Shown here piece by piece: positions 35,090 through 43,730 of a stretch of DNA of 50,390 nucleotides. The DNA lies in the NCBI GenBank assembly GCA_021204045.1, contig JAJQAA010000008.1, positions 1-50,390 of the forward strand, written 5' to 3'. Below the pieces are notes generated by a model that worked only from the letters and a program-made list of their open reading frames with translations, had not been told where the DNA came from and did not search any database. The stretch's first letter is position 1, and each line of letters starts with the position of its first letter. The DNA is from Clostridiales bacterium (lineage in GTDB: Bacteria > Bacillota > Clostridia > Lachnospirales > Lachnospiraceae). A program made the position numbers and the translations under genes.

Positions 35090-35932
35090 ATGATTATTGA
35101 TATCCATCCACATATTATTTCTGATGATGTTGAAAAGTATCCGATCACTCCATTGGGAAACAAACGTTCGAAATGGTCTGAGGCGAGAGGATCTTTAACT
35201 GCGGAAAAGCTGTTGGAGGCTATGAATGCTGCGGGGGTTGACAAAGCTGTTGTGGTACATTCCACTACAACTTATGGATATAATTGCAATTATCTTGCGG
35301 ATTCTGTTGCCAAATATCCGGATAAGCTTCAGGGTGTTGGCTGCGTCGATTTTCTGGCGGAGGATGCTGTAGAGAAGCTTAATTATTGGATTAATGATCG
35401 TGGTCTTATTGGAATTCGTTTGTTTTCCGGCGGCGGCACATCCAGTGCCCAAGCGGATTGGATTATCGATCCCCGGACATTTCCTGCATGGGAGTGGGCT
35501 CAGGAAACCGGGACGCCAATTGTAATGCAGTTGCGCGGACCGAGTCTCGGAACACTTCGTATTCTTATGGATAAATTCCCCAGGCTTACACTCTTGCTGG
35601 ATCACGCTTCCTCTCCGAACCTGGAAGACGGGGCACCTTATGCGGAACTGGCACCACTTCTTTCATTGGCTGTTTATCCGGGCTTAAATATCAAGGTTTC
35701 TACTATTAATATGCGAAAGTCTGCCATGGGAAAATCCACTCCGCAGGACTTTATGAGGATTTTGAAAGATTCGTTTGGAGCAGAACGGCTACTGTGGGCT
35801 TCTAATTTCCCATCATCAGATGGTTCACTCAGTGAACACGTTCAGTTGGCTCTGGATGCCTGCTCTGAATTCAGTAAAGAAGATCGCGATGCATTTATGG
35901 GTGGAAATGCAAAAAGAATTTATAATCTTTAA
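35090..35932 (+). CDS. Amidohydrolase-2 family protein (LigI-like) with atypical metal site
   Basis: The 280-residue TIM-barrel protein starts with the beta-1 motif IIDIHPHII (HxH at residues 5-7) and has LLLDHASSPN near 165 on a later strand. Two canonical ligands look changed: the strand-5 His is absent (PIVMQLRGPS near 143), and the strand-8 Asp position reads WASNFPSSDGS near 240, with Asn where most relatives have Asp. LigI, 2-pyrone-4,6-dicarboxylate lactonase, is a metal-independent member of this group and belongs to the same lower pathway as GalB and LigK homologues found here. A lactonase or decarboxylase acting on a pyrone or enol polycarboxylate is a reasonable guess. Confidence 0.75.
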   Translation: MIIDIHPHIISDDVEKYPITPLGNKRSKWSEARGSLTAEKLLEAMNAAGVDKAVVVHSTTTYGYNCNYLADSVAKYPDKLQGVGCVDFLAEDAVEKLNYWINDRGLIGIRLFSGGGTSSAQADWIIDPRTFPAWEWAQETGTPIVMQLRGPSLGTLRILMDKFPRLTLLLDHASSPNLEDGAPYAELAPLLSLAVYPGLNIKVSTINMRKSAMGKSTPQDFMRILKDSFGAERLLWASNFPSSDGSLSEHVQLALDACSEFSKEDRDAFMGGNAKRIYNL

Positions 35933-35968
35933 TACATAAATTAATAAAATTTAGGAGGAACGAATAAA

Positions 35969-36835
35969 ATGCGCGAATTAAAAATGGTTACAGAAAGTTA
36001 TCCACATACCCTGCCCCTAAAAGACGGACGGGTTACCAGCAACAAGGTTCATTTAAACTTTACGGAGTTCAAGTATGCTCACGAAGCATTTGATGATCAG
36101 GTGGAAAATCTGACATATGATGTATGTGAAATGGCAGTAGGAACATTTTTTCAGGCTTTGGATTTCAATAAGCCAATGCGGCTGCTTCCCGTAGTCTGTT
36201 TGGGCTCTTTTCATCATGGCAGTATCTGGTATGACCCGGCTCATGGTGTGGTTACCCCCGAAGATTTAAAAGGAGCACGTGTGGCGGTTCGTGCGTATAC
36301 ACAGACCACCGGCATGTGGTGCCGCGGAGCTCTGCAGGAACAGTTTGGAATTACTCCGGATGATGTGACCTGGGTTACTACGGAAGCGCCCCATGTAGCC
36401 GGTTATGTCAGTCCACCCAACGTGATTCGTGCTCCGGAAGGAACAGAAGTGAAAGAACTGGTAGCTTCCGGGGATTGTAAGGCGATTATTTTAGGACCGC
36501 GTATGGCGAAGGGAACCTCTCTTAAGCCTGTTATTCCCAATGTTGACGAGGCGGTCGCGGTCTGGCGGGAAAAGCATCATGCATATCCGATCAACCATAT
36601 GATTACTGTGACAGATGAGCTGATCGAAAAGGATCCGGAAGCGGTACAGGAGGTTTATGACATGCTCAAAAAGGGATTTGAGATTGCGAAAGCTGCTGGG
36701 GAATTGTCTCCGGCAATTCGGATCGGCGAAGATGAGGTGTGGCATACCCTTGAGGTTTGTATGGATTATTGCCTGTCTCAGAAATTAATTACCCGTAAGT
36801 TTTCCAGGGAAGAAATTTTTGCCCCGGTAGTGTAG
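35969..36835 (+). CDS. 4,5-dihydroxyphthalate decarboxylase-like protein (periplasmic-binding fold, no signal peptide)
   Basis: The 288-residue product resembles Pht5-type 4,5-dihydroxyphthalate decarboxylases, cytosolic enzymes with a solute-binding-protein fold. Visible features are DPAHGVVTPEDLKGARVAVRAYTQTTGMW as a family pattern near 90-115, and CRGALQEQFGITPDDVTWVT. Also seen are the C-terminal helices PEAVQEVYDMLKKGF and IGEDEVW near 250-257. There is no signal peptide or lipobox, so it is not an exported binding protein. AGGAGGAACG precedes the ATG. It may decarboxylate a pathway intermediate; an aromatic diacid substrate cannot be assumed without ring-processing enzymes. Confidence 0.7.
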   Translation: MRELKMVTESYPHTLPLKDGRVTSNKVHLNFTEFKYAHEAFDDQVENLTYDVCEMAVGTFFQALDFNKPMRLLPVVCLGSFHHGSIWYDPAHGVVTPEDLKGARVAVRAYTQTTGMWCRGALQEQFGITPDDVTWVTTEAPHVAGYVSPPNVIRAPEGTEVKELVASGDCKAIILGPRMAKGTSLKPVIPNVDEAVAVWREKHHAYPINHMITVTDELIEKDPEAVQEVYDMLKKGFEIAKAAGELSPAIRIGEDEVWHTLEVCMDYCLSQKLITRKFSREEIFAPVV

Positions 36836-36851
36836 AAGGAGGTTGTTGGAA

Positions 36852-37739
36852 ATGAAAAATTCGATTATTACTGGTGCATATGATCTTCATGTCCATTCTG
36901 CTCCGGATCTGTTGCCACGAAAATTTGATGACATTGAGCTCGCTCAACGGATTGTTGATTCCGGGATGGCAGGTTTTGCGATCAAATCTCATTATTTCTG
37001 CACGGTTGATCGTGCAAAGCTGGTCAATGAACATGTTCCCGGCTGCCATGCTCTGGGAATGTTGTGGTTGAACAATTCCGTCGGAGGGATTAATCCCTAT
37101 GCAGTGGAGATGGCAGGCCGTGCGGGAAATAAGATCGTAGGATTTCCGACGGTGGATACGGAAAATGGTATTGTCAAGACCTTTAAACTGCCACCGGAGA
37201 AACGACCTTTTTGGGCACGTGTTATTGTGGATATGAAAAATGACGGAATTGAACTGAAACCGGTTAAGATAAGCGAGAATGGCCGGTTATTGCCAGAAGT
37301 ATATGATGTACTGGATGCAATCGCAAAATATAATATGATCCTGGCAACAGGACATCTTACGCCGGAAGAGTGTATTTTATTGACAAAAGCAGCCCATGAG
37401 CGACATGTTGAGAGGATTATTTGCACTCATGTTTCTGCTGCTGGAGCCGGCTATGCGGTGGAATATCAGCAGGAGATGCTTCCGTATGGTGCGTATATGG
37501 AACATACAACCCAAAGCTGGAGTTCTGGAAAGGTTTCTCTCGAAAAGATGGTAAGCCAAATCAGAACGGTGGGAATTGATCGCTGTATTTTCAGCACTGA
37601 CTTGGGACAGCCGAAAAATCAGTATCCGGATGAGGGACTTTTGGACTTTTGCACTGCGCTGGTGGAACAAGCTGGATTTTCCGAAACAGAGGTCCGTAAA
37701 GCTATTGTAGATAATCCGAAGGCATTGATTGGCGAATAA
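36852..37739 (+). CDS. DUF6282-like predicted metal-dependent TIM-barrel protein
   Basis: The 295-residue protein begins ITGAYDLHVHSAPDLLPRK, a beta-1 HxH metal motif near residues 11-13. Later strands give HLTPEE (GHLTPEECILL near 160), ICTHVSAAG near 185 and IFSTDLGQP near 250, which provide His and Asp at the positions expected of amidohydrolase-fold enzymes. No reaction is known to me for this family, which recurs with HMG/CHA-aldolase-type genes. ATG 36852 with AAGGAGG upstream is preferred over TTG 36843. It lies 16 bases after the decarboxylase-like gene. Confidence 0.65.
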   Translation: MKNSIITGAYDLHVHSAPDLLPRKFDDIELAQRIVDSGMAGFAIKSHYFCTVDRAKLVNEHVPGCHALGMLWLNNSVGGINPYAVEMAGRAGNKIVGFPTVDTENGIVKTFKLPPEKRPFWARVIVDMKNDGIELKPVKISENGRLLPEVYDVLDAIAKYNMILATGHLTPEECILLTKAAHERHVERIICTHVSAAGAGYAVEYQQEMLPYGAYMEHTTQSWSSGKVSLEKMVSQIRTVGIDRCIFSTDLGQPKNQYPDEGLLDFCTALVEQAGFSETEVRKAIVDNPKALIGE

Positions 37740-37774
37740 AATTGATAAATAAACAGGAAAGGAAACGATTGATT

Positions 37775-38500
37775 ATGAATCAAAGATTACTGGTAGTATC
37801 TGCGCATGCTGCGGATTGGGTGTGGCGGTGTTCAGGAACAATTGCAAAATATAAGAAACTGGGAGCGGAAGTTTGGGTAATTTGTTTATCTCATGGAGAG
37901 CGAGGAGAGTCCGGTGAGGTGTGGAAACAACCGAATCAGACAACAGAAACCGTAAAAGCAACCCGACTGAAGGAATCAGAAGCAGCTTCGAGCTATTTAG
38001 GAGTGGATCATTTTGAAATGTGGGATTATCCGGATCACCCGCTGGTTGCTTCACAGGAACTGCTGGATCGGTTAAATGAAAAAATGCGTGAATTTAAACC
38101 AACATTGATTATTACTCATGATTGGCATGATGATACGAATGCAGATCATTGTGTAGCCAGTGAAGCAACGTTTACAGCGTTCGGTATGTCACGTCACAAG
38201 GGTGTGCCGTCTCAGTGTTCCGATACTACGGAGATTGTTCAGATTTATGGATTTGAACCATCCCAAACTGAGCGAAGCGGCTATGTTCCGCAGGTTTATA
38301 TGGACATTACGGATGTATGGGAAACAAAGCAGGAAGCGATGGCTCTGATCAAAGCTCAGCCGAAGACATGTATCATCCACAGTCGGGTGAATACTCATCG
38401 CGGTTGGCAGGCAGGAAGAATGCCTGGTGGTAAGGGGATTCAATATGCTGAGTCCTATACAGTACGATATCCGATTATCCTGAAGGACAAGCTTTTTTGA
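37775..38500 (+). CDS. PIG-L/LmbE-fold protein, GalB-like, copy 2
   Basis: The 241-residue paralogue of the gene at 33530 has the same landmarks: VSAHAADWVWRCSGT near 8, CLSHGERGESGEVWKQ (closer to the GalB sequence than copy 1), ITHDWHDDTNADHC (third metal His), IYGFEPSQTERSGY and HSRVNTHRGWQ near the end. AHxxD is retained, so metal binding is expected. Copy 1 and copy 2 flank the aldolase, amidohydrolase and decarboxylase genes, which suggests two successive hydrations or two related substrates. ATG 37775 has GGAAAGGAAACG upstream; the in-frame codons from 37742 lie before it. Confidence 0.8.
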   Translation: MNQRLLVVSAHAADWVWRCSGTIAKYKKLGAEVWVICLSHGERGESGEVWKQPNQTTETVKATRLKESEAASSYLGVDHFEMWDYPDHPLVASQELLDRLNEKMREFKPTLIITHDWHDDTNADHCVASEATFTAFGMSRHKGVPSQCSDTTEIVQIYGFEPSQTERSGYVPQVYMDITDVWETKQEAMALIKAQPKTCIIHSRVNTHRGWQAGRMPGGKGIQYAESYTVRYPIILKDKLF

Positions 38501-38550
38501 TGGAATGTTTGCAAAGACCGTGAGTCAGCCGTTAAAGGAAGATAAGGTTG

Positions 38551-39444
38551 TCAGGACTTCATTGGTTGGGCGTCAGTATAGAATGTTCGTACGGTTTTTA
38601 TAAACCTTGATATGGATTTTGAACGAACAGGGGCTTGTTTCCACAACAGTAACCGGGTAATCTCTACAGAATCTGCGATTGGGATCAGAGTGACGTTTTT
38701 CAATTGTTGCGCAAGAGACTGAGAGACAATAGCAGCGCTGTGTCCATCCTGAAGGAAGGATTCCAATATACCGACATGTGCGGTGTAAAGAACGATGTTC
38801 GGCGTAATTGAAAGTGCATGAAATCGATTTTTGACCTGGCGGGTCAAATAAGAGTTTTCTTTAGCAAAAATTAGAGACTCATTGGCGAGATCGGAAAATT
38901 GACAGCAGCTGGTCTGCGCCAATGGGTGTCTTTTTCCTACAGCCAGTATACTGGAAGTTTGGAAAAGCTTCAGACCAGTAATGGCGGAGGAATATTCCTG
39001 CAGATCAACAGTGAGGGCAATATCTATGGAATCGTTTTTCAGATGGCGGATCGCATCCGTGGCATTGTACTCATAAGTGAGGATTTCTTCGTCAGGATAA
39101 CGGGTATGGTGTTCCTGAAGCAGAGGTCTAAGAATGTGCGCGTAAGCGAAGGGGACAACGCTGAGACGAAGCGGATGTTTGTTCCCCTGCAGGATTTCCA
39201 TCTGATGATAAACAGCATCTACATTGGAAAGAAGTTCATTTGTCAATGTCAGAAACTGAGAACCGGCTTCGGTAATGGTAAAGGTGCGGTTATCCCGTTT
39301 AAAGAAAATCAGGTTAAATTCCTTTTCCAGATTATTGATTGCAATGGAAATGGCCGGCTGTGAAACGTGAAGAAACTGGCTGGCTTTGGAAATGCTGTTA
39401 AATTTACAAACGGTCTGATAATAACGCAGTTGGGTTAATGTCAT
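38551..39444 (-). CDS. LysR-type transcriptional regulator
   Basis: The 297-residue product has the standard N-terminal winged helix: MTLTQLRYYQTVCKFNSISK at the start, then ASQFLHVSQPAISIAINNLEKEF near 22-45. A C-terminal periplasmic-binding-like effector domain covers about 90-295. It is transcribed divergently from the ferredoxin/kor genes, the usual layout for LysR control of a catabolic operon. The likely inducer is a pathway carboxylate. ATG 39444 with GAGGAC upstream is preferred; nine extra in-frame codons lead to 39471. Its short intergenic partner region is 39445-39602. Confidence 0.92.
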   Translation of the reverse strand: MTLTQLRYYQTVCKFNSISKASQFLHVSQPAISIAINNLEKEFNLIFFKRDNRTFTITEAGSQFLTLTNELLSNVDAVYHQMEILQGNKHPLRLSVVPFAYAHILRPLLQEHHTRYPDEEILTYEYNATDAIRHLKNDSIDIALTVDLQEYSSAITGLKLFQTSSILAVGKRHPLAQTSCCQFSDLANESLIFAKENSYLTRQVKNRFHALSITPNIVLYTAHVGILESFLQDGHSAAIVSQSLAQQLKNVTLIPIADSVEITRLLLWKQAPVRSKSISRFIKTVRTFYTDAQPMKS

Positions 39445-39602
39445 TGAAATGTCCTCATAAACACAATGCAAATTTCTCTTTAATGATTAATTATATCATC
39501 TGTGGACGGGAAAGTAAATGGCAAATCAACCCTATTCTGCGGGCTGAATTTATATGCATAGAAAGTCAAATTATAGTAAATCAGCAGGAGGTCCCTAGTG
39601 TA

Positions 39603-39812
39603 ATGAGCAAAAATTTTGTTATTAAGTTCCGAGAAAAAAACTGCAAGCAATGCGGAATATGCTCCTATTTTTGTCCTGGAAAGGTGCTGGAACAAAGTGC
39701 AGGAAAATATCCCAGAGTAGTCCGGGCAGAAGCGTGTATCGGATGTAGATTGTGCGAAATGCGTTGTCCGGATTTTGCGATCGAAGTGGAGGTGGAAACA
39801 AGTGAACGGTGA
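39603..39812 (+). CDS. korD: 2x[4Fe-4S] ferredoxin subunit of 2-oxoacid:ferredoxin oxidoreductase (delta)
   Basis: The 69-residue protein contains two CxxCxxCxxxCP clusters: CKQCGICSYFCP near 14-25 and CIGCRLCEMRCP near 45-56. It shuttles electrons from the thiamine-diphosphate site to soluble ferredoxin. ATG 39603 follows AGGAGG. It opens the korDABC series and overlaps the alpha-subunit gene by 11 bases. Confidence 0.9.
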   Translation: MSKNFVIKFREKNCKQCGICSYFCPGKVLEQSAGKYPRVVRAEACIGCRLCEMRCPDFAIEVEVETSER

Positions 39813-40944
39813 GAAGAGATTTATTGAGGGAAATATTGCCATTGTTGAAGGAGCATTGGCTGCAGGTGCCCGTTTTTATGCGGGATATCCTATTTCACCG
39901 AGTTCTGAGATTGCTGAGTATTCCTCTCAGATGATGCCAAAGGTCGGAGGGATATATGTGCAGATGGAGGATGAGATCAGTTCGATGGCGGCGCTGCTGG
40001 GTGCTTCCGTTGCGGGGAAAAAGGTATATACAGCCACCAGTGGACCGGGCATTTCTCTGATGCAGGAAAATCTGGGACTGGGGATCATGTCTGAGATTCC
40101 AGCCGTTATTATTGATGTACAGCGTAGCGGACCATCTACTGGGGCGGCAACCAAACCGGCTCAGGGAGATATGATGCAGGTTCGTTGGGGAACTCACGGC
40201 GACCACAGCATAATAGCTCTTTCGCCGGCTTCAGTCCAGGAATGCTTTGATTTGACTGTTTGTGCGTTTAATTTCGCGGAAAAGTATCGTACACCGGTTT
40301 ATCTGGTTACGGATGAAAGTATTGGTCATTTGAGAGAAACCGTGACGATTCGAACACTGGCTCCGGACGAGGTAATTGACCGCAGGAAACCAGATAAGGG
40401 AACTGTTCCGGAAATGTTTCGTCCATATAATTATGATACAGATATGCCGGCTGCAATGCCGCCGTTCGGATCCGATGAGTACCTTTCCCGGACAACAGGT
40501 TCCACCCACGATGAAAAAGGTGAATTCTGTCCGACACCGGAAAATATAAATCGTATTACTCATTATTTAACTAATAAAATTGAGGCACATGCGGATGATA
40601 TCTGTATGACGAAAAAATTTTTCCTGGATGATGCGGAAATTGTTTTTATTGCCTATGGATGCGCAGTAAGAAGTGCGAAAAGTGCATTGGAACGGCTACG
40701 TGAAGAGGGTGTGAAAGCCGGACTGTTGCAGCTTCAGACCGTGTGGCCTTTTCCGGAAAAAGAAGTCAGAAAAGTGCTTTCTTCTGTAAAAATGACGGTA
40801 GTTCCCGAGCTGAATCTGGGCCAGATTGCTGGAGAGATTCAGAAATATAATGATTATGGATGTAAGATTGTGCGGGCAAATCGTGTGGATGGCAATCTGA
40901 TTACTCCAGAAGAAATTATGCAGACAGTAAAGGAGGCTATGTGA
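39802..40944 (+). CDS. korA: 2-oxoacid:ferredoxin oxidoreductase alpha subunit (KorA-like)
   Basis: The enzyme converts a 2-oxoacid plus CoA to acyl-CoA, CO2 and reduced ferredoxin, most likely 2-oxoglutarate to succinyl-CoA. The 380-residue product shows KorA features: GNIAIVEGALAAGARFYAGY near 8, YPISPSSEIAE, QMEDEISSMAALLGAS, TSGPGISLMQEN, and RWGTHGDHSIIALSP near 131. GTG 39802 with GGAGG upstream is used; further in-frame codons lie within korD. The HGD segment and lack of a fused gamma domain fit the oxoglutarate/branched-chain type rather than pyruvate oxidoreductase. Confidence 0.9.
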   Translation: MNGEKRFIEGNIAIVEGALAAGARFYAGYPISPSSEIAEYSSQMMPKVGGIYVQMEDEISSMAALLGASVAGKKVYTATSGPGISLMQENLGLGIMSEIPAVIIDVQRSGPSTGAATKPAQGDMMQVRWGTHGDHSIIALSPASVQECFDLTVCAFNFAEKYRTPVYLVTDESIGHLRETVTIRTLAPDEVIDRRKPDKGTVPEMFRPYNYDTDMPAAMPPFGSDEYLSRTTGSTHDEKGEFCPTPENINRITHYLTNKIEAHADDICMTKKFFLDDAEIVFIAYGCAVRSAKSALERLREEGVKAGLLQLQTVWPFPEKEVRKVLSSVKMTVVPELNLGQIAGEIQKYNDYGCKIVRANRVDGNLITPEEIMQTVKEAM

Positions 40945-40945
40945 G

Positions 40946-41770
40946 ATGGCAAATTATAAAGATTATATGCTTTTTGATAAGCTGCCTCATACCTGGTGTG
41001 CCGGTTGCAGACATGGCATTATTCTTCGAGCGATTGCGGAGGCTCTGGCTTTACAGGAAATAGACAAGCATAAGATTGCCCTGGTTAGTGGCATCGGCTG
41101 TTTTGGCCGGGTGGATGATTATCTGGATATTAATTGCATGCATGTTACCCATGGCCGGGCGCTTCCGGCGGCAACGGGGGTGGCGTTGGGAAATCCGGAG
41201 TTGAAAGTGCTTGTTACCATGGGGGACGGTGATTGCGCAACTATCGGTGGGAATCATCTCATTAATACCGCGCGTCGGAATATTAATGTAACGGCAGTTG
41301 TGGCCAATAATTATAATTATGGGCAAACCGGCGGGCAATATTCCGGCACAACACCTGAAGGAAGTATCACGTCAACCTCTCCCTATGGACATGTAGAACA
41401 GGGATTCGATATCTGTAAGCTGGCGGAGGCAGCGGGCGCACCTTTTGTTGCTCGTACAACACCATTTAATCCTGTTCAAATGCGGGAACTCATCAAACAG
41501 GGAATGCAAACAAAAGGCTTTGCCCTCATTGAGGTAATGGACACTTGTCCCACGCACTTCGGACGACTCAATAAATTTGGAAATGCTGCACAGATGTTGG
41601 AGAAGGTTCAGGGGATGACTGTCCCGATCCAAAAAGCATCCACAATGTCTGAAGAAGAGATGGAGGGGAAGTTTGCGACAGGAATTTTGGTGAATCGGTT
41701 CAGAGAAGACTATTATACCCGCTATCAGAGGATCATAGAGCAGTTAAACGGAAAGGGGAATGTGCAGTAA
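40946..41770 (+). CDS. korB: 2-oxoacid:ferredoxin oxidoreductase beta subunit (KorB-like)
   Basis: This subunit binds thiamine diphosphate. The 274-residue product has TWCAGCRHGIILRA near 16, CFGRVDDYLDINCMHVTHGRALP, and the TPP/Mg motif GDGDCATIGGNHLI near 93, with NNYNYGQTGGQYSGTTP about 28 residues later. GGAGG lies before the ATG, which follows the korA stop by one base, so it is coupled to korA. Reduced ferredoxin from this complex could also feed the activator of the 2-hydroxyglutaryl-CoA dehydratase. Confidence 0.92.
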   Translation: MANYKDYMLFDKLPHTWCAGCRHGIILRAIAEALALQEIDKHKIALVSGIGCFGRVDDYLDINCMHVTHGRALPAATGVALGNPELKVLVTMGDGDCATIGGNHLINTARRNINVTAVVANNYNYGQTGGQYSGTTPEGSITSTSPYGHVEQGFDICKLAEAAGAPFVARTTPFNPVQMRELIKQGMQTKGFALIEVMDTCPTHFGRLNKFGNAAQMLEKVQGMTVPIQKASTMSEEEMEGKFATGILVNRFREDYYTRYQRIIEQLNGKGNVQ

Positions 41771-42300
41771 TGAAAACAGAAATCGTTTTAAGCGGAGTCG
41801 GTGGACAAGGCCTGATTTCTACAGGGGAAATTATTGGCGAAGCGGCGTCCATCTATGAAAACCTTTTTGCCACCCTGACATCCTCTTATGGCTCGGAAAC
41901 GAGAGGCACATTTACAAAATCAGATGTGATTCTGAGCGATACAAATATCAATTATCCTATTATTGAAAATCCAGATGTCATTCTATGCCTTGCGCAGGTG
42001 GCCTATGACCGATATCAGGATAAATTTCTGGATCATACACTGGTGATTTATGATACCGAACTGGTTGTGCCAGCGCCGAATGCCAGAGGACGACATATTG
42101 GTTATGCGTTTAAACAGATGAGCCTCGATTTGGGAAATCAGGCGGTGGCCAATACAATTGCTTTGGGCGTTATATTAAAACATACGGGCTTGTTGAAAAG
42201 AGAAAGCGTTGCCAGTGCGGTAACAGATCGATTTGCCGCCAAGCCGAATGTGATCGGCATTAACTTGAAGGCTCTGGATATGGGGATTTCCCTTGAATAG
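41770..42300 (+). CDS. korC: 2-oxoacid:ferredoxin oxidoreductase gamma subunit (KorC-like)
   Basis: The 176-residue gamma subunit starts TEIVLSGVGGQGLISTGEII near 3, the family CoA-site motif, and contains TLTSSYGSETRGTFTKSDV near 35. GVGGQG and SYGxExRG are diagnostic. The ATG overlaps the korB stop (TAATG), indicating coupled translation and a 1:1 complex. Confidence 0.93.
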   Translation: MKTEIVLSGVGGQGLISTGEIIGEAASIYENLFATLTSSYGSETRGTFTKSDVILSDTNINYPIIENPDVILCLAQVAYDRYQDKFLDHTLVIYDTELVVPAPNARGRHIGYAFKQMSLDLGNQAVANTIALGVILKHTGLLKRESVASAVTDRFAAKPNVIGINLKALDMGISLE

Positions 42301-42334
42301 AAAATCTGATATTCGTATCGGAAGGGAGATGTAG

Positions 42335-43654
42335 ATGATTCAGAAATATCATTCAAAATTTGTTTCTGCAGAGCAGGCGGTGAAAGCGGTCAGATCCGGT
42401 GACTGGGTAGATTATGGTTTTGGAGCCGGTTTCCCGGAATTGTTAGATGCGTCTCTGGCAGCTCGAAAGCCGGAGCTGGAAAACGTGAAGATTAGAGGCG
42501 GTCTGGTAATTCAGCCCAGAATTGAGGTAGTAGAGCAGGATCCAGAGCAGAAAGCGTTTACGTATTACAGCTGGCACATCGGCGACTATGAACGAAAGCT
42601 TCAGAGCCGGGGATTAGTGAAATTTGTACCGGTTGCTTTGCGGATGTTGCCAAATCTGTATCGTTGGCATATTCGGACGGATGTAGCTTTTGTCCCGGTT
42701 TCTCGTCCGGATAAGGATGGTTATTGTGGACTGGGTATTTCCAATTTTGCATGGCGTACGATTTTTGAAAACGCCCGGACTGTGATTTTTGAGATCAATG
42801 AGCGCTTCCCCCGGTTGCAGGGCGTAAGCGGGAGTCATCGTGTGCATATTTCTGAGGCTGATTATATTGTAGAAGGGGAGCATAAACCAATTCCCGAGCG
42901 TGTTTATCGTACACCCGGTTCAGAAGATATTGCTATTGCCAAGTTGGTAATGAACGAGATCCCGGATGGAGCGGTGTTGTCTCTGGGAATAGGAAGTGTA
43001 CCATTTGCGGTGGCCAGAATGCTGGCTGAATCTGATCTGAAAGATTTAGGCTGTTACACGGGAACAATCAGTGATGCATATCTGGACATGTATCAGGCAG
43101 GAAGATTAACCAACACCCGCAAGGAAGTTGACAAAGGATACTGCACATGGAACCTTGCCATGGGTTCGCAGGCGCTGTATGACTGGCTGGAAGATAGCCC
43201 GGAGTTGTTTTATCCCGCTGATTTGAGTTATGTCCATTCTCCGGAACGTATGGGTAAAATGAAAAATTTTATTAGTATAAACGGAGGAGTTCAGGTTGAT
43301 TTAATGGGTCAGGAAAACGCAGAATCTTCTGGAACACGCCAGCTTTCGGGAGTCGGCGGTCAAATGGATTTTCTGGAAGGCGCTTATCGTTCTGAGGGAG
43401 GCAAAGGTTTTATCTGCCTTAATGCTTCGCGAAAAACAAAGGATGGCGTGCGGAAATCGAATATTGTTCCGTTTATTCCCGAAGGGAGTACCGTCTCTGC
43501 TCCGCGAACCATGATTCAGTATGTGGCTACAGAATATGGCGTGGTAAAACTCTCTGGCCTGTCTTTGCGTGAACGTGCGGAAGCCATGATTTCGATCGCA
43601 CACCCGGATTTCCGGGAAGAGCTGGAAAACTATGCCAGAGAAAATTTCCGTTAG
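42335..43654 (+). CDS. Acetyl-CoA hydrolase/transferase family (family I) CoA-transferase
   Basis: The 439-residue product belongs to the 4-hydroxybutyrate/butyryl-CoA:acetate CoA-transferase group. Visible signatures are SGDWVDYGFGAGFPELLD near 22, SLGIGSVPFAVA near 213, INGGVQVDLMGQENAESSG near 315 (catalytic Glu within AES), and SGVGGQMDFLEGA near 337. It probably activates 2-hydroxyglutarate to its CoA ester or releases the acid product. The classical partner of HgdAB is GctAB, a different two-subunit transferase, so this would be a non-orthologous replacement. GAAGGGAG precedes the ATG. Confidence 0.88.
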   Translation: MIQKYHSKFVSAEQAVKAVRSGDWVDYGFGAGFPELLDASLAARKPELENVKIRGGLVIQPRIEVVEQDPEQKAFTYYSWHIGDYERKLQSRGLVKFVPVALRMLPNLYRWHIRTDVAFVPVSRPDKDGYCGLGISNFAWRTIFENARTVIFEINERFPRLQGVSGSHRVHISEADYIVEGEHKPIPERVYRTPGSEDIAIAKLVMNEIPDGAVLSLGIGSVPFAVARMLAESDLKDLGCYTGTISDAYLDMYQAGRLTNTRKEVDKGYCTWNLAMGSQALYDWLEDSPELFYPADLSYVHSPERMGKMKNFISINGGVQVDLMGQENAESSGTRQLSGVGGQMDFLEGAYRSEGGKGFICLNASRKTKDGVRKSNIVPFIPEGSTVSAPRTMIQYVATEYGVVKLSGLSLRERAEAMISIAHPDFREELENYARENFR

Positions 43655-43730
43655 ATAGATGATCTAAAATAAAAAAGCAGTCAGGCCGGATTTGATTGCC
43701 TTAAAAAGTATAGCAATGAGGAGGTTCGAT

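Noticed and set aside
35969-36835. Treating the Pht5-like protein as an ABC or TRAP solute-binding protein
   Set aside because: It lacks any signal peptide or lipobox and sits among cytosolic enzymes, so a binding-protein role outside the membrane is unlikely.
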